Assembly: GCA_934338765.1 (NCBI GenBank)
Contig: CAKRHL010000014.1
Coordinates: 1 to 23,876 of the forward strand
Direction: 5' to 3'
Origin: an uncultured Lachnospiraceae bacterium
GTDB lineage: Bacteria; Bacillota; Clostridia; Lachnospirales; Lachnospiraceae
DNA length: 23,876 nucleotides
In this document: positions 7,611 through 15,925 of the stretch, piece by piece
How positions within the stretch are numbered: the stretch's first letter is position 1
How the letters are laid out: each line of letters opens with the position of its first letter
The notes under the pieces: model-generated
What the model was told of the DNA's origin: nothing
Database searches by the model: none
The model's input: the letters and a program-made list of their open reading frames with translations, nothing else
Position numbers and translations under genes: made by a program

Positions 7611-8936
7611 TTATTCTGTATCCTTCCCGATCCGTTTAAAATGCTCCTGTATCGTTTTCTCATATCCGTTATCGGACAGATGGAAAAACTTTCGATCCTT
7701 TAATTCATCCGGCAGATACTGCTGTTTTACATAATGATTTGGATAATCATGGGAATACAGATATCCGATCCCATGTCCCAGCTTTGCCGCACTCTTATAA
7801 TGTGCATCCTGCAGATGCGCCGGGATCGGACATGTCTTGGAATGTGCCACCAGATCCATTGCCTCATCGATCGCCGTGATCGCGGAATTGCTCTTCGGGG
7901 CACAGGCCACATAGGTGGCCGCCTGCGCCAGCACGATCCGTGCCTCCGGCATGCCGAGCCGTTCCACCGCCTGCGCTGCACTGGTTGCCACCACCAGTGC
8001 CTGCGGGTCTGCATTGGACACATCCTCCGCAGCACAGATCATGATACGTCTGGCAATAAACGCCACATCCTCTCCGGCATAAAGCATTCTCGCCAGATAA
8101 TATACTGCGGCATCCGGATCTGAGCCCCGCATACTTTTGATAAATGCAGAGATCGTGTCGTAATGGTTATCCCCGGACTTATCGTAACGAAGCACCCGTT
8201 TCTGGATACATTCCTGTGCCACCTCCAGGGTAATGTGGATCCTGTCATCCTCACTCCGCTCCGTGGAAAGTACACCAAGCTCCAGTGCATTGAGTGCGCT
8301 TCTGGCATCTCCATTGGCCACATCCGCCAGAAAGTCTGCCGCATCCGGCTCCAGCACAGCACGGTAGCTTCCCATGCCACGCTCTCTGTCCTCCACGGCA
8401 CGGAATAAAAGCTGACGGATGTCCTCTTTCATAAGAGGCTTTAACTCAAAGATCACAGAGCGTGAGATCAACGCACTGTTTACCTCAAAATAAGGATTCT
8501 CCGTGGTTGCTCCGATCAGGATCACCGTGCCATCCTCCACAAAGGGAAGGAGATAATCCTGCTGTCCCTTGTTAAAACGATGGATCTCGTCTACAAACAG
8601 GATCGTCTTTTTGCCATACATCCCGGCCTGATCCTTTGCCTCCTGTACCACCTCTTCCATGTCTTTCTTGCCTGCGGAGGTGGCATTCACCTGACGAAAC
8701 ACGGCGCTGGTGGTATTGGCGATCACCTTGGCAAGTGTCGTCTTTCCGGTTCCCGGCGGCCCGTAAAAGATCACAGAGCTTAGCTTGTCTGCCTGGATCG
8801 CCCGGTACAAAAGCCGTTTTTTTCCTACAATATGCTCCTGTCCCACCACCTCGTCCAACGTCCGCGGACGCATCCGGGAGGCTAAGGGGGCATCGTCATC
8901 CTTGGACTGCTCTCTCATATATTCAAATAAATCCAT
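7611..8936 (-). CDS. rarA: Replication-associated recombination protein A (RarA/MgsA) AAA+ ATPase
   Basis: A 441-residue clamp-loader-like AAA+ ATPase acting at stalled replication forks. Visible features are P-L-A-S-R-M-R-P-R-T-L-D-E-V-V-G-Q (17-33), typical of RarA; Walker A G-P-P-G-T-G-K-T (59-66); Walker B L-F-V-D-E-I-H-R (113-120); sensor 1 G-A-T-T-E-N-P (142-148); and an arginine-finger S-R near 158-159. A C-terminal tetramerisation domain follows, with K-S-M-R-G-S-D-P-D-A-A-V-Y-Y-L-A-R-M and H-D-Y-P-N-H-Y-V-K-Q-Q-Y-L-P. Length and domain order are normal for the family. ATG has AAAGGA about 11 nt upstream. It lies between yigZ (70-nt gap) and the small membrane protein (67-nt gap) on the same strand; a weak 6-bp hairpin (CCTGCA...TGCAGG, 7581-7605) follows its stop. 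Confidence 0.94.
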   Translation of the reverse strand: MDLFEYMREQSKDDDAPLASRMRPRTLDEVVGQEHIVGKKRLLYRAIQADKLSSVIFYGPPGTGKTTLAKVIANTTSAVFRQVNATSAGKKDMEEVVQEAKDQAGMYGKKTILFVDEIHRFNKGQQDYLLPFVEDGTVILIGATTENPYFEVNSALISRSVIFELKPLMKEDIRQLLFRAVEDRERGMGSYRAVLEPDAADFLADVANGDARSALNALELGVLSTERSEDDRIHITLEVAQECIQKRVLRYDKSGDNHYDTISAFIKSMRGSDPDAAVYYLARMLYAGEDVAFIARRIMICAAEDVSNADPQALVVATSAAQAVERLGMPEARIVLAQAATYVACAPKSNSAITAIDEAMDLVAHSKTCPIPAHLQDAHYKSAAKLGHGIGYLYSHDYPNHYVKQQYLPDELKDRKFFHLSDNGYEKTIQEHFKRIGKDTE

Positions 8937-9006
8937 ATCCGATCTGTCCTTTCTTCGATCATATGATATTTTAGTCGTTTATTTTTTCTTCCTGCTGCCT
9001 CAAGGC

Positions 9007-9666
9007 TTATTCTCCATCAAAGACCATAGGCTGTCCGTCAAGAACCGCAAAAAACAGTTCATCCGAAATGTCCAGCTCTGCTTTTCCGGCGGTCGCCTCA
9101 GTAATTTCCTTAGTCAAAGCTCCCACCTCTTCCTCCGGTACCAGCACATCCATCTCCACAGTCTCGCCATACCGGGTATCCACTACCGGGATCTGCCGTT
9201 TTCCCACAATATACTGGAGCTTTCCGATGCCGTTATAATCTGTCCCGATGGATATCTTCCGCCCCGGCTGCTTTGTCATGATCCGGCTCGCCGCAAGACC
9301 CGCCTGTGTGGCCTGGGAATATGCCCGCACCAGTCCTCCCGTCCCAAGAAGAGTGCCTCCGAAATACCTCGTCACAACCACAAGAACATCATGGATTCCC
9401 TGCCCCTGCAGCACCTCCAGAATAGGTCTTCCGGCTGTCCCGGAAGGCTCTCCGTCATCACTGCAACGGCTGATCTCATTGTTAGGACCGATCACAAATG
9501 CATGACAGTTGTGTCTGGCATCCCAGTACTGCTTCCTGATCTGTTCAATATGACCGGCTGCCTCCTCCTCGGAATGAACCGGAAATACATGGGCAATAAA
9601 ACGAGACTTCTTCTCAACGATCTCGTCGCTGCCTCCTTCATATATTATCTGATATGACTGACTCAT
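9007..9666 (-). CDS. YigZ/IMPACT family protein
   Basis: A 219-residue IMPACT-family protein. The N-terminal UPF0029 domain carries I-V-E-K-K-S-R-F-I-A, H-N-C-H-A-F-V-I-G, the very conserved D-D-G-E-P-S-G-T-A-G-R-P-I-L and V-V-V-T-R-Y-F-G-G-T-L-L-G-T-G-G-L-V-R-A-Y. A smaller C-terminal domain (about 140-219) of DUF1949 type follows. The eukaryotic relative IMPACT regulates Gcn2; the bacterial role is unsettled, with nucleic-acid or ribosome-linked functions proposed. An upstream TTG at 9685-9687 is in frame, but I prefer ATG at 9664-9666: GAGG lies 5 nt before it and family members start just before Y-x-x-I-Y. It is co-directional with its neighbours, with no promoter that I can defend. Confidence 0.88.
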   Translation of the reverse strand: MSQSYQIIYEGGSDEIVEKKSRFIAHVFPVHSEEEAAGHIEQIRKQYWDARHNCHAFVIGPNNEISRCSDDGEPSGTAGRPILEVLQGQGIHDVLVVVTRYFGGTLLGTGGLVRAYSQATQAGLAASRIMTKQPGRKISIGTDYNGIGKLQYIVGKRQIPVVDTRYGETVEMDVLVPEEEVGALTKEITEATAGKAELDISDELFFAVLDGQPMVFDGE

Positions 9667-9757
9667 AAAATCCTCATTTCTAAGCAATTCTTGTAAAACC
9701 TCTTAAAAGCATCTGCCCATGTTTCCCGGCAAACAGCCATTCCACCACACTTACAGG

Positions 9758-10777
9758 CTACTCTGCAACCTTTTTGGCACTGGTATAAACTGCTACCACC
9801 GCTCCAATGATCATCAGAATATAAAAATTCACACCACGGCTTAACAGCATTGCGGATACCGCAGCACTCCTGCTCATGATCTGCTTGAACATAGTCACAA
9901 AAAAGCCCTCGTTGACGCCAACTCCACCGGGCATCGGCAGAATATCAATACATACTGCCACAAAACTCTGCAGCATCACAACCTCCCACGGGGAAGCTCC
10001 ATGTTGTCCCAGCGCAAGACAAACAAACCATGTCACTGCAAAGAAGCTGAGTCTCTGCAGTATCGTGATTCCCAATACCACAAAAAAAACCTCCCAGTGT
10101 GTTCTCATATATACTGCTCCCTCCTGATATAATTTCAGAGAGTGATCCAGCCGCTCCATAAACCTTTTTTTGTGACGGATGATCCGCAGCTTATGACAGA
10201 TCCAGGTGCCAAGATGTGCCAGATTCCGCACACCGTTTTTGGAAAAGACAACAATAGAATACAAAACAATGGACACCAGATTGACCGCCATTCCCACCAC
10301 AAAAAGCCAGTAATAATGACCAAGATAATGATGAAGAAATCCCGGAAAAAACAGGATCACTATCCCTTCTATGACCATCAATGCCACCTTGTAAATAATC
10401 GTCCAGAACAAAAGCGCCACGGAGGAAACTCCGATAGACACGCCATCCTGGCGCATATAATAAACCTGCATGGGCTGCCCGCCACTGGCTGACGGTGTGA
10501 TGGCATTAAACAAAAAACCAATAAATGTATATTTCACGCCATCCTTAAGCTTCATAGAGGTTCCTGCCGACTGCACGATCACCTTCAGAGATACTGCCTG
10601 CAGGATCAGATATGCCACCGCAAATGCTGCGGCAAATAAAAGCCAGCTTTTATCAGCTTTGTTCAAAACAGACAAGATCTCCTCGAGATCTTCTCCATGA
10701 AGAAGTGTATAAAAGGTAAAAACCAGAACCACGATCATTAATACGATATTAAATACATAAGTCTTTTTTTTACGCAT
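9758..10777 (-). CDS. Lysylphosphatidylglycerol synthase TM-region family protein (MprF flippase-like, no synthase domain)
   Basis: A 339-residue polytopic membrane protein of the UPF0104/AglD/MprF N-terminal family, with about seven to eight hydrophobic helices. The signature N-A-I-T-P-S-A-S-G-G-Q-P-M-Q-V-Y-Y-M (91-108) and the later P-M-P-G-G-V-G-V-N-E-G-F-F are both present. Full-length MprF adds a cytoplasmic aminoacyl-transferase domain of about 300 residues; it is absent here, so this protein is more likely a lipid flippase-type or glycolipid-related membrane factor than a Lys-PG synthase. The start is ATG at 10775-10777, with AGGAAGGAG about 7 nt upstream; an upstream in-frame ATG (10808-10810) lacks such a site. 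A 109-nt gap separates it from the ABC permease, the longest break in this minus-strand run. Confidence 0.85.
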   Translation of the reverse strand: MRKKKTYVFNIVLMIVVLVFTFYTLLHGEDLEEILSVLNKADKSWLLFAAAFAVAYLILQAVSLKVIVQSAGTSMKLKDGVKYTFIGFLFNAITPSASGGQPMQVYYMRQDGVSIGVSSVALLFWTIIYKVALMVIEGIVILFFPGFLHHYLGHYYWLFVVGMAVNLVSIVLYSIVVFSKNGVRNLAHLGTWICHKLRIIRHKKRFMERLDHSLKLYQEGAVYMRTHWEVFFVVLGITILQRLSFFAVTWFVCLALGQHGASPWEVVMLQSFVAVCIDILPMPGGVGVNEGFFVTMFKQIMSRSAAVSAMLLSRGVNFYILMIIGAVVAVYTSAKKVAE

Positions 10778-10886
10778 TAAAATCTCCTTCCTGTCATAGT
10801 TTTCTCTCATACCTTTTCCATATCTCTCACAAATTGATAATGCCGGAAAGCTTATTTCCTGCGCAATGCCATCTCTGCCAAACGCG

Positions 10887-12584
10887 TTATTTCAACCGAA
10901 ATGTCTTTGGTGCCAGCTTCCACACCAGCAGCAGAGCTGCCACCAGAGTCACAATAGTCACTCCCAAAACGATCGCCGCAAAATATGTCGGCGGTGTATG
11001 GATCTGCAGACAGCTGTACGCCATAAGATAAATCCCCATGGTACAGATCTTATAACCGACACTTGTGGTATTTCCTGCCTCTGTAAACGGCTGAAAAATA
11101 TAATACATACACAGAAACAATACCGAGAAAAATACCGACAGCATCACGATACAAAATAAGATTGCTATGATCTGCAGCATATTCTGAAATCTTCCCAAAA
11201 GCATTAAATTAATAAATACCCCCGCACAAAACGCCGCAATAAACGGACACTCTGTCCGGATCATATAACGCAGACGGATCCTGAAGCTTGACATGATCGC
11301 CTCCGGCGTCCGGTAATATCCATACTTCAGCAGCGAAGCATCACAGTGAAAGAACATCGCCTGTGTCAGCTTTTCTCCGGAAGAAGAACAATACATAACA
11401 AACACAAGGATCGCCAAAAGCATATTCACCGTGCTCCAGACGCCATCACTCATCTCTTGAAACTGTGCCGCAGATACCATAAAACGGCTAACGATCACAG
11501 CCACTGCGGTCGCGCCAAACAATCCTTCCACGATCCACGCCTTGATCCTGCTTGGTCTTGCCACAATCTTTTTGTGACGTTCAAAAAAGATGGCATGAAG
11601 ATACTCATAGCCGCTTTTCTCCTGAAAGATCCGCTCCGTCACGGCATCCTCGTCCATAGTATCCTTTAATTGACCGTCGAGAGACTGGACATTGTCAACT
11701 TCCTTCTGATGCTCCATCACACGCTGATAACTACAGAGCATTCTTGCCACCTGCAGATATTTGGGATACGCCCGCAGATATCTCACAGAAGCCACGGCTG
11801 CGATCAGCATGACCGCCAGAAGGAGCCCCTGTAATCCCATAGAAAAACCACCTGCATCAAACAACGGATTCCAGACCATCTTTTGTCTCTGTACCAGATA
11901 CAGGACAGGATAAAGTCCATATGCCACAACAGCCATCAGGAAATTGTACAGATAATAGCTTCCCCGTACTTCCTTACTTTTGTCCTGATAAGGAATCTTA
12001 TTATAATGCTCACAAAGAAGCAGGGAAACTGCCTCACCGATTGGACGGCAGCAGATATAACAAAGGATCACCCACACAAAAATCCCCATATGTCCCGGAA
12101 ATACATGATTTAAGATCAGGAAAAATGCGATCATCCAGCAAACGGCTGCTTTGCCATACTCCCATAAAATACCCGTGAGATAATAGCTTTTGGCATCGAT
12201 CCGCATGAGATTCAATAACAGATAATCCTGTTCGTCACCATTGGTGATAATATGGCTGTTGGTAAAGGAGCCCATAAAACAATTCAGGATCAAAAATATC
12301 CATACCATCATCGATGCCATCGTATGATCGCTCCAGCCGATATTGGACTGTAAGATCGCACACGGTACAAAGACAGCCAGCAGAAAATATAATGACTTCC
12401 ACAGGATATCCTTGAGCCCGTTCCAGATCAGGCAAAGGATTCCCAGTGTCTTTTTGATATCACTGCGGGCATACCACTCCTCCGAGATCAGCCCCTTCAA
12501 TGGTTTAAAATTAATGATCGTATAGATTAGTTGATTCACCTGCTGGGCAAAAAACAACTGAAACTGACTTATTATCTGATTCAT
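10887..12584 (-). CDS. ABC-2-type exporter permease
   Basis: A 565-residue integral membrane protein with roughly ten or more hydrophobic helices in two groups. They are separated by a charged cytoplasmic stretch (about 270-350) containing D-N-V-Q-S-L-D-G-Q-L-K-D-T-M-D-E-D. The gene starts 15 nt after the stop of an ABC ATPase and is plainly its partner. GAAAGGA lies about 9 nt before ATG, overlapping the ATPase stop region. I see no named domain: the size and two-block arrangement resemble large exporter permeases of Firmicutes (YthQ or bacteriocin-export type), but the substrate is unknown. No peptide precursor, sensor kinase or immunity-type gene is adjacent, so a bacitracin-type resistance module is not supported. 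Membrane location follows from the hydrophobicity. Confidence 0.8.
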   Translation of the reverse strand: MNQIISQFQLFFAQQVNQLIYTIINFKPLKGLISEEWYARSDIKKTLGILCLIWNGLKDILWKSLYFLLAVFVPCAILQSNIGWSDHTMASMMVWIFLILNCFMGSFTNSHIITNGDEQDYLLLNLMRIDAKSYYLTGILWEYGKAAVCWMIAFFLILNHVFPGHMGIFVWVILCYICCRPIGEAVSLLLCEHYNKIPYQDKSKEVRGSYYLYNFLMAVVAYGLYPVLYLVQRQKMVWNPLFDAGGFSMGLQGLLLAVMLIAAVASVRYLRAYPKYLQVARMLCSYQRVMEHQKEVDNVQSLDGQLKDTMDEDAVTERIFQEKSGYEYLHAIFFERHKKIVARPSRIKAWIVEGLFGATAVAVIVSRFMVSAAQFQEMSDGVWSTVNMLLAILVFVMYCSSSGEKLTQAMFFHCDASLLKYGYYRTPEAIMSSFRIRLRYMIRTECPFIAAFCAGVFINLMLLGRFQNMLQIIAILFCIVMLSVFFSVLFLCMYYIFQPFTEAGNTTSVGYKICTMGIYLMAYSCLQIHTPPTYFAAIVLGVTIVTLVAALLLVWKLAPKTFRLK

Positions 12585-12599
12585 CTGTCTGTATCCTTT

Positions 12600-13295
12600 C
12601 TAACGGCTCAGAAGCTCCATTACATGCTCCTCAAATCCCTGATCATGACAATCCAGATCATCCACTCCGGACAATTTCCCCTGATGAAGCAGCACGATTT
12701 CGTCACACAGATCCTGTGCCAGCTGCAAAATGTGAGTGGACAATATAATAATATGATCCTTTTTCATTGCCAGCAAAAGCTCCTTCATCTCATGAGCCGC
12801 AACCACATCCAGCGATGTCAGCGGTTCATCTAACAGAATGATCGGCGGCTTGCTGATCAGCAGACAAAGCATCTGCATTTTATTTTTCATGCCGTGGGAA
12901 TATCCCTTGAGCAGCCGGTCCAGATCCGGCAGATCCAGCCCCACCATCTGTGCATACTCCTCCACCGTCAGAGGATCTTGTATTTTGCCTTTATGAATAT
13001 CAAGAAAGAATTTAATGAACTCATAACCGGTAAGAAACTCCGGCAGAACCGGGGTAGAAAACGCATATCCCATCATATCAAAATCCACGGGGCTGTTTTG
13101 TCCGTTCTCCTCCAGAAAAACGGAGCCACCGTCAAAATCAATCTCGTGACTGATACAGTTAAAAAGTGTCGTTTTACCGGCTCCATTTCGTCCCAGAAGT
13201 CCGTATATCTTGCCCTTTTCAAAGGTGAAAGAAGCTCCCTTAAGAACTTCTTTCTCTTCAAATTTTTTCTCAATTTCATTAACAATAAGTTTCAT
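12600..13295 (-). CDS. ABC transporter ATP-binding protein (exporter, ABC-2 type)
   Basis: A 231-residue ABC ATPase that energises the permease encoded 15 nt downstream. Motifs: Walker A G-R-N-G-A-G-K-T (35-42); signature Y-S-H-G-M-K-N-K-M (132-140), the divergent form typical of ABC-2 exporters instead of LSGGQ; Walker B I-I-L-L-D-E-P-L (152-159); D-loop S-L-D; and H-loop H188 in L-S-T-H. The start is ATG at 13293-13295, where AAGGAGAG lies 6-8 nt upstream and the family N-terminus (M-K-L-x-V-x-x-I-x-K-x-F) begins; the longer frame back to 13358 overlaps the hydF stop and has no family match. It follows hydF by 22 nt. Confidence 0.9.
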   Translation of the reverse strand: MKLIVNEIEKKFEEKEVLKGASFTFEKGKIYGLLGRNGAGKTTLFNCISHEIDFDGGSVFLEENGQNSPVDFDMMGYAFSTPVLPEFLTGYEFIKFFLDIHKGKIQDPLTVEEYAQMVGLDLPDLDRLLKGYSHGMKNKMQMLCLLISKPPIILLDEPLTSLDVVAAHEMKELLLAMKKDHIIILSTHILQLAQDLCDEIVLLHQGKLSGVDDLDCHDQGFEEHVMELLSR

Positions 13296-13317
13296 TGATT
13301 CTCTCCTTGTTATACAT

Positions 13318-14583
13318 CTACTCCAGCAGTTCCCGGACCGCCGGAAACAGCTCCACACTCCGCTTCAATATTCCTTTTACATATGCAATAAAGATGCCAT
13401 AATTGACAATTGGCACCTGACACTGCTGCGCCCGGAAGATCCGATGTTTCATTTCCTTTTCATGAAGGGTACAGCCTCCACAGTGAATGATCAGTGCATA
13501 GGAGGACAGATCCGTCGGAAAGCCGGTGCCGCTGCAGGTCTCGATCTGCAATTCTTTCCCTGTATATTCCTTCAGCCAGCGTGGAATTTTCACTGTCCCG
13601 ATATCGTCACACTGCCGCCGGTGAGTGCATCCCTCGGCGATCAACACCCGGTCTCCATCCTTTAACCTGTCTACCGCCGTAACCCCCTCCACCTGTGTCC
13701 GGAGATTTCCTTTATGTCTGGCAAATAGAATGGAAAAAGAAGTCAGCGGAATCTGTGTGGGCACAATCCCGGACACCTCACCAAATGCCTGAGAGTCCGT
13801 AATGACCATTTTCACCTTATCTCCAAGCATCTCAAGAGTCATTGCCAGAGAAGGCACCTGGGTCACCACAGATACTGCGTGGTTGTCCAATATATCGCGG
13901 ATCACCTGCTGCTGGGGCATGATCAGCCGTCCCTTCGGTGCAGCCGAATCCACCGGCACCACCAGAACCACCACATCATTCTCCTCCACCAGATCTCCGA
14001 GAATATGTAACTTCAGATCGGTATCCGGAGCAAGCATGATCAGAGCGTCCTTGAGCTTTTCAAGTCCCGTTTTACGGACAGTGCTCACATTACAGACCGG
14101 CACCGCTTTGTTCTTTTCCATGATCAGCCGGCGGCGCTTCTTGGCCTCCTCCGTCGAAAGCTTGTCCTCCTGATTCAGCACGATCACATAGGGAAGCTTC
14201 TTCTCCTCGATCATTGCCTGTATCTGCTGTTCCTTCTCTCCGATGCCCCGGCCCTGCACCAGCTCCTCCGGTGTGAGTCTGGAAATGTCCAGTACCAGCA
14301 TGGCAATATCCGTGCGGTTCAGCACCTGTACCGCCTTCTCCACACGTTTTTCGCCCAGCTCTCCCTCATCATCCAGTCCCGGTGTATCAATAAACATGCA
14401 CGGACCGATAGGCAATATCTCCATCGCCTTATAAACCGGATCCGTCGTGGTTCCTTTCACATCCGATACAATGGCAAGCTGCTGACCTGTCACCGCATTG
14501 ATCACGCTGGATTTGCCGGCATTTCGTCTGCCAAAGATCGCAATCTGTACTCTGTCTCCATTGGGTGTTGCTGTCAAACTCAT
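13318..14583 (-). CDS. hydF: [FeFe]-hydrogenase H-cluster maturation GTPase HydF
   Basis: A 421-residue HydF, the scaffold on which the 2Fe subcluster of [FeFe] hydrogenase is built using products of HydE and HydG before transfer to HydA. The N-terminal GTPase domain shows G1 G-R-R-N-A-G-K-S (18-25), G2 G-T-T-T-D-P (44-49) and G3 D-T-P-G (66-69). G4 reads N-Q-E-D (137-140), where NKxD is usual. The C-terminal cluster ligands fit the HydF pattern: C319-x-H321 and, 45 residues on, H367-C368-x-x-C371. Their presence separates HydF from TrmE/Era-type GTPases. ATG follows GAGGAGGAG with normal spacing. It sits between proA and an ABC exporter; hydE, hydG and the hydrogenase are not in the window and must be elsewhere. 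Confidence 0.95.
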   Translation of the reverse strand: MSLTATPNGDRVQIAIFGRRNAGKSSVINAVTGQQLAIVSDVKGTTTDPVYKAMEILPIGPCMFIDTPGLDDEGELGEKRVEKAVQVLNRTDIAMLVLDISRLTPEELVQGRGIGEKEQQIQAMIEEKKLPYVIVLNQEDKLSTEEAKKRRRLIMEKNKAVPVCNVSTVRKTGLEKLKDALIMLAPDTDLKLHILGDLVEENDVVVLVVPVDSAAPKGRLIMPQQQVIRDILDNHAVSVVTQVPSLAMTLEMLGDKVKMVITDSQAFGEVSGIVPTQIPLTSFSILFARHKGNLRTQVEGVTAVDRLKDGDRVLIAEGCTHRRQCDDIGTVKIPRWLKEYTGKELQIETCSGTGFPTDLSSYALIIHCGGCTLHEKEMKHRIFRAQQCQVPIVNYGIFIAYVKGILKRSVELFPAVRELLE

Positions 14584-14599
14584 GATGTCTCCTCCTCAC

Positions 14600-14625
14600 A
14601 CAGATCAATTATTTATCTGATCTGT
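14600..14625 (-). other. Hairpin across the proA stop, just upstream of the hydF ribosome binding site
   Basis: A perfect 8-bp inverted repeat, ACAGATCA (14600-14607) and TGATCTGT (14618-14625), has a 10-nt loop and straddles the proA stop codon. On the minus strand it ends 3-4 nt before the GAGGAGGAG of hydF. There is no U-tract, so it is not an intrinsic terminator; an mRNA-stability or translation-limiting stem is more plausible. Confidence 0.5.
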
Positions 14626-15860
14626 CCATCTCCACAGATCAGATACTTCATGGTGGTCAGTTCCTTTAAGCCCATCGGTCCTCTCGCATGAAGCTTCTGG
14701 GTAGAGATACCGATCTCCGCCCCCAGGCCAAATTCACCACCATCCGTAAATCTCGTAGAACAATTCACATAAACGCAAGCCGAATCCACTTCCTCCTGGA
14801 ACTTCCGGGCATTGGCATAGCTTTCCGTCACAATGCACTCGGAATGACCCGTGGAATATCTGGATACATGGGCAATTGCTTCCTCCACAGAATCTACCAC
14901 TTTTATCGAAATAATATAATCCAGAAACTCTGTAGCATAATCCTGCTCTGTTGCCGGAACGACACAGTCTCCCAGAATCGCTGCTGTTCTTTCACAGCCC
15001 CGGATCTCTACCTGATGCTCATCCAGCTTTGCCTTTAACATTGGCAGAAACTCCTCTGCCACATCCTTGTGTACCAGACAGGTTTCCAGCGCATTGCAAA
15101 CGCTTGGGCGCTGGGTTTTGCCGTTATCTGTGATATTTACTGCCATAGTCAGATCCGCTGTGGCATCCACATAAATATGGCAATTACCGGTTCCCGTCTC
15201 GATCACAGGAAGCGTTGCGTTTTTTACAACCGCCCGGATCAGTCCTGCACCGCCTCTTGGAATCAGCACATCGATCAGACCGTTGGCCTGCATCATCTGC
15301 GTGGACACTTCTCTGGAGGTATCCTCCACCAGCTGTACGATATCCTCCGGAAAACCACACTGGGCAACTGCCTCCCGCATAGTATTCATCAGTACCTTAT
15401 TGGAACAGATGGCCTCCTTGCCTCCCCGCAGGATCGCTGCATTTCCGCTTTTGATACAGAGAGAAGCCGCATCCACTGTAACATTGGGACGTGACTCATA
15501 AATAATTCCTACCACTCCCATTGGAACGCGTATCTTGGTAATCTTCATACCGTTGGGACGAGTGGAGCCCTCGATAACCTCTCCCACCGGATCCTCCAGA
15601 TTGGTCAGCTGGATACAGGCATCGGAAATCCCCTGAATCCGCTCCGGTGTCAGACGCAACCGGTCCACCATCGTCTCAGAAATGCCATTTTCTCTGGCAT
15701 TGGCGATATCCTTTTCATTTTCTGCCAGAATCTGCTCCTGATGCTCCAGAAGCTTCGCTGCAATCTGTTTCAATATCTCATTCTTCTGTCCGGTAGATGC
15801 TGTCGCCAGACTCTTCTTTGCATTCTGTGCTTTCTGCCCTAATCCCTCAATATAATTCAT
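14613..15860 (-). CDS. proA: Glutamate-5-semialdehyde dehydrogenase (gamma-glutamyl phosphate reductase)
   Basis: A 415-residue ProA, the second enzyme of proline synthesis: NADPH-dependent reduction of gamma-glutamyl phosphate to glutamate-5-semialdehyde in the cytoplasm. It belongs to the aldehyde dehydrogenase superfamily. Visible are G-V-V-G-I-I-Y-E-S-R-P-N-V-T (116-129), the nucleotide-binding region R-G-G-K-E-A, P-R-G-G-A-G-L-I, E-T-G-T-G-N-C-H-I-Y (221-230), and the catalytic cysteine C255 in Q-R-P-S-V-C-N-A-L-E-T. Length is normal. ATG has GGAGG 7 nt upstream. Its usual partner proB is not adjacent: degV lies 65 nt upstream and hydF 29 nt downstream, an unusual setting for proA. Confidence 0.95.
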   Translation of the reverse strand: MNYIEGLGQKAQNAKKSLATASTGQKNEILKQIAAKLLEHQEQILAENEKDIANARENGISETMVDRLRLTPERIQGISDACIQLTNLEDPVGEVIEGSTRPNGMKITKIRVPMGVVGIIYESRPNVTVDAASLCIKSGNAAILRGGKEAICSNKVLMNTMREAVAQCGFPEDIVQLVEDTSREVSTQMMQANGLIDVLIPRGGAGLIRAVVKNATLPVIETGTGNCHIYVDATADLTMAVNITDNGKTQRPSVCNALETCLVHKDVAEEFLPMLKAKLDEHQVEIRGCERTAAILGDCVVPATEQDYATEFLDYIISIKVVDSVEEAIAHVSRYSTGHSECIVTESYANARKFQEEVDSACVYVNCSTRFTDGGEFGLGAEIGISTQKLHARGPMGLKELTTMKYLICGDGQIR

Positions 15861-15925
15861 CCCTCTGCCTCCATTCTATCTGCTGTAATCTGTCATCGAC
15901 ACCAAACTCTATGCATTCTTCTGTC

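Noticed and set aside
7154..7663. Longer reading (169 codons) of the small repeat-tailed membrane protein
   Set aside because: The extra N-terminal part overlaps the rarA end; the internal ATG at 7543 has a ribosome binding site and begins directly before a membrane helix.
8785..9657. 290-codon plus-strand open frame spanning the rarA-yigZ junction
   Set aside because: It lies antisense to two well-recognised genes, has no family resemblance and lacks a ribosome binding site.
10841..10862. GGAAA...TTTCC inverted repeat in the gap between the ABC permease and the MprF-like gene
   Set aside because: A 5-bp core, no U-tract and no clear promoter boxes around it.
10887..13295. Bacitracin-type resistance or lantibiotic immunity module
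   Set aside because: No two-component system, precursor peptide or modification enzyme is present, and the permease does not show a recognisable BceB extracellular domain.
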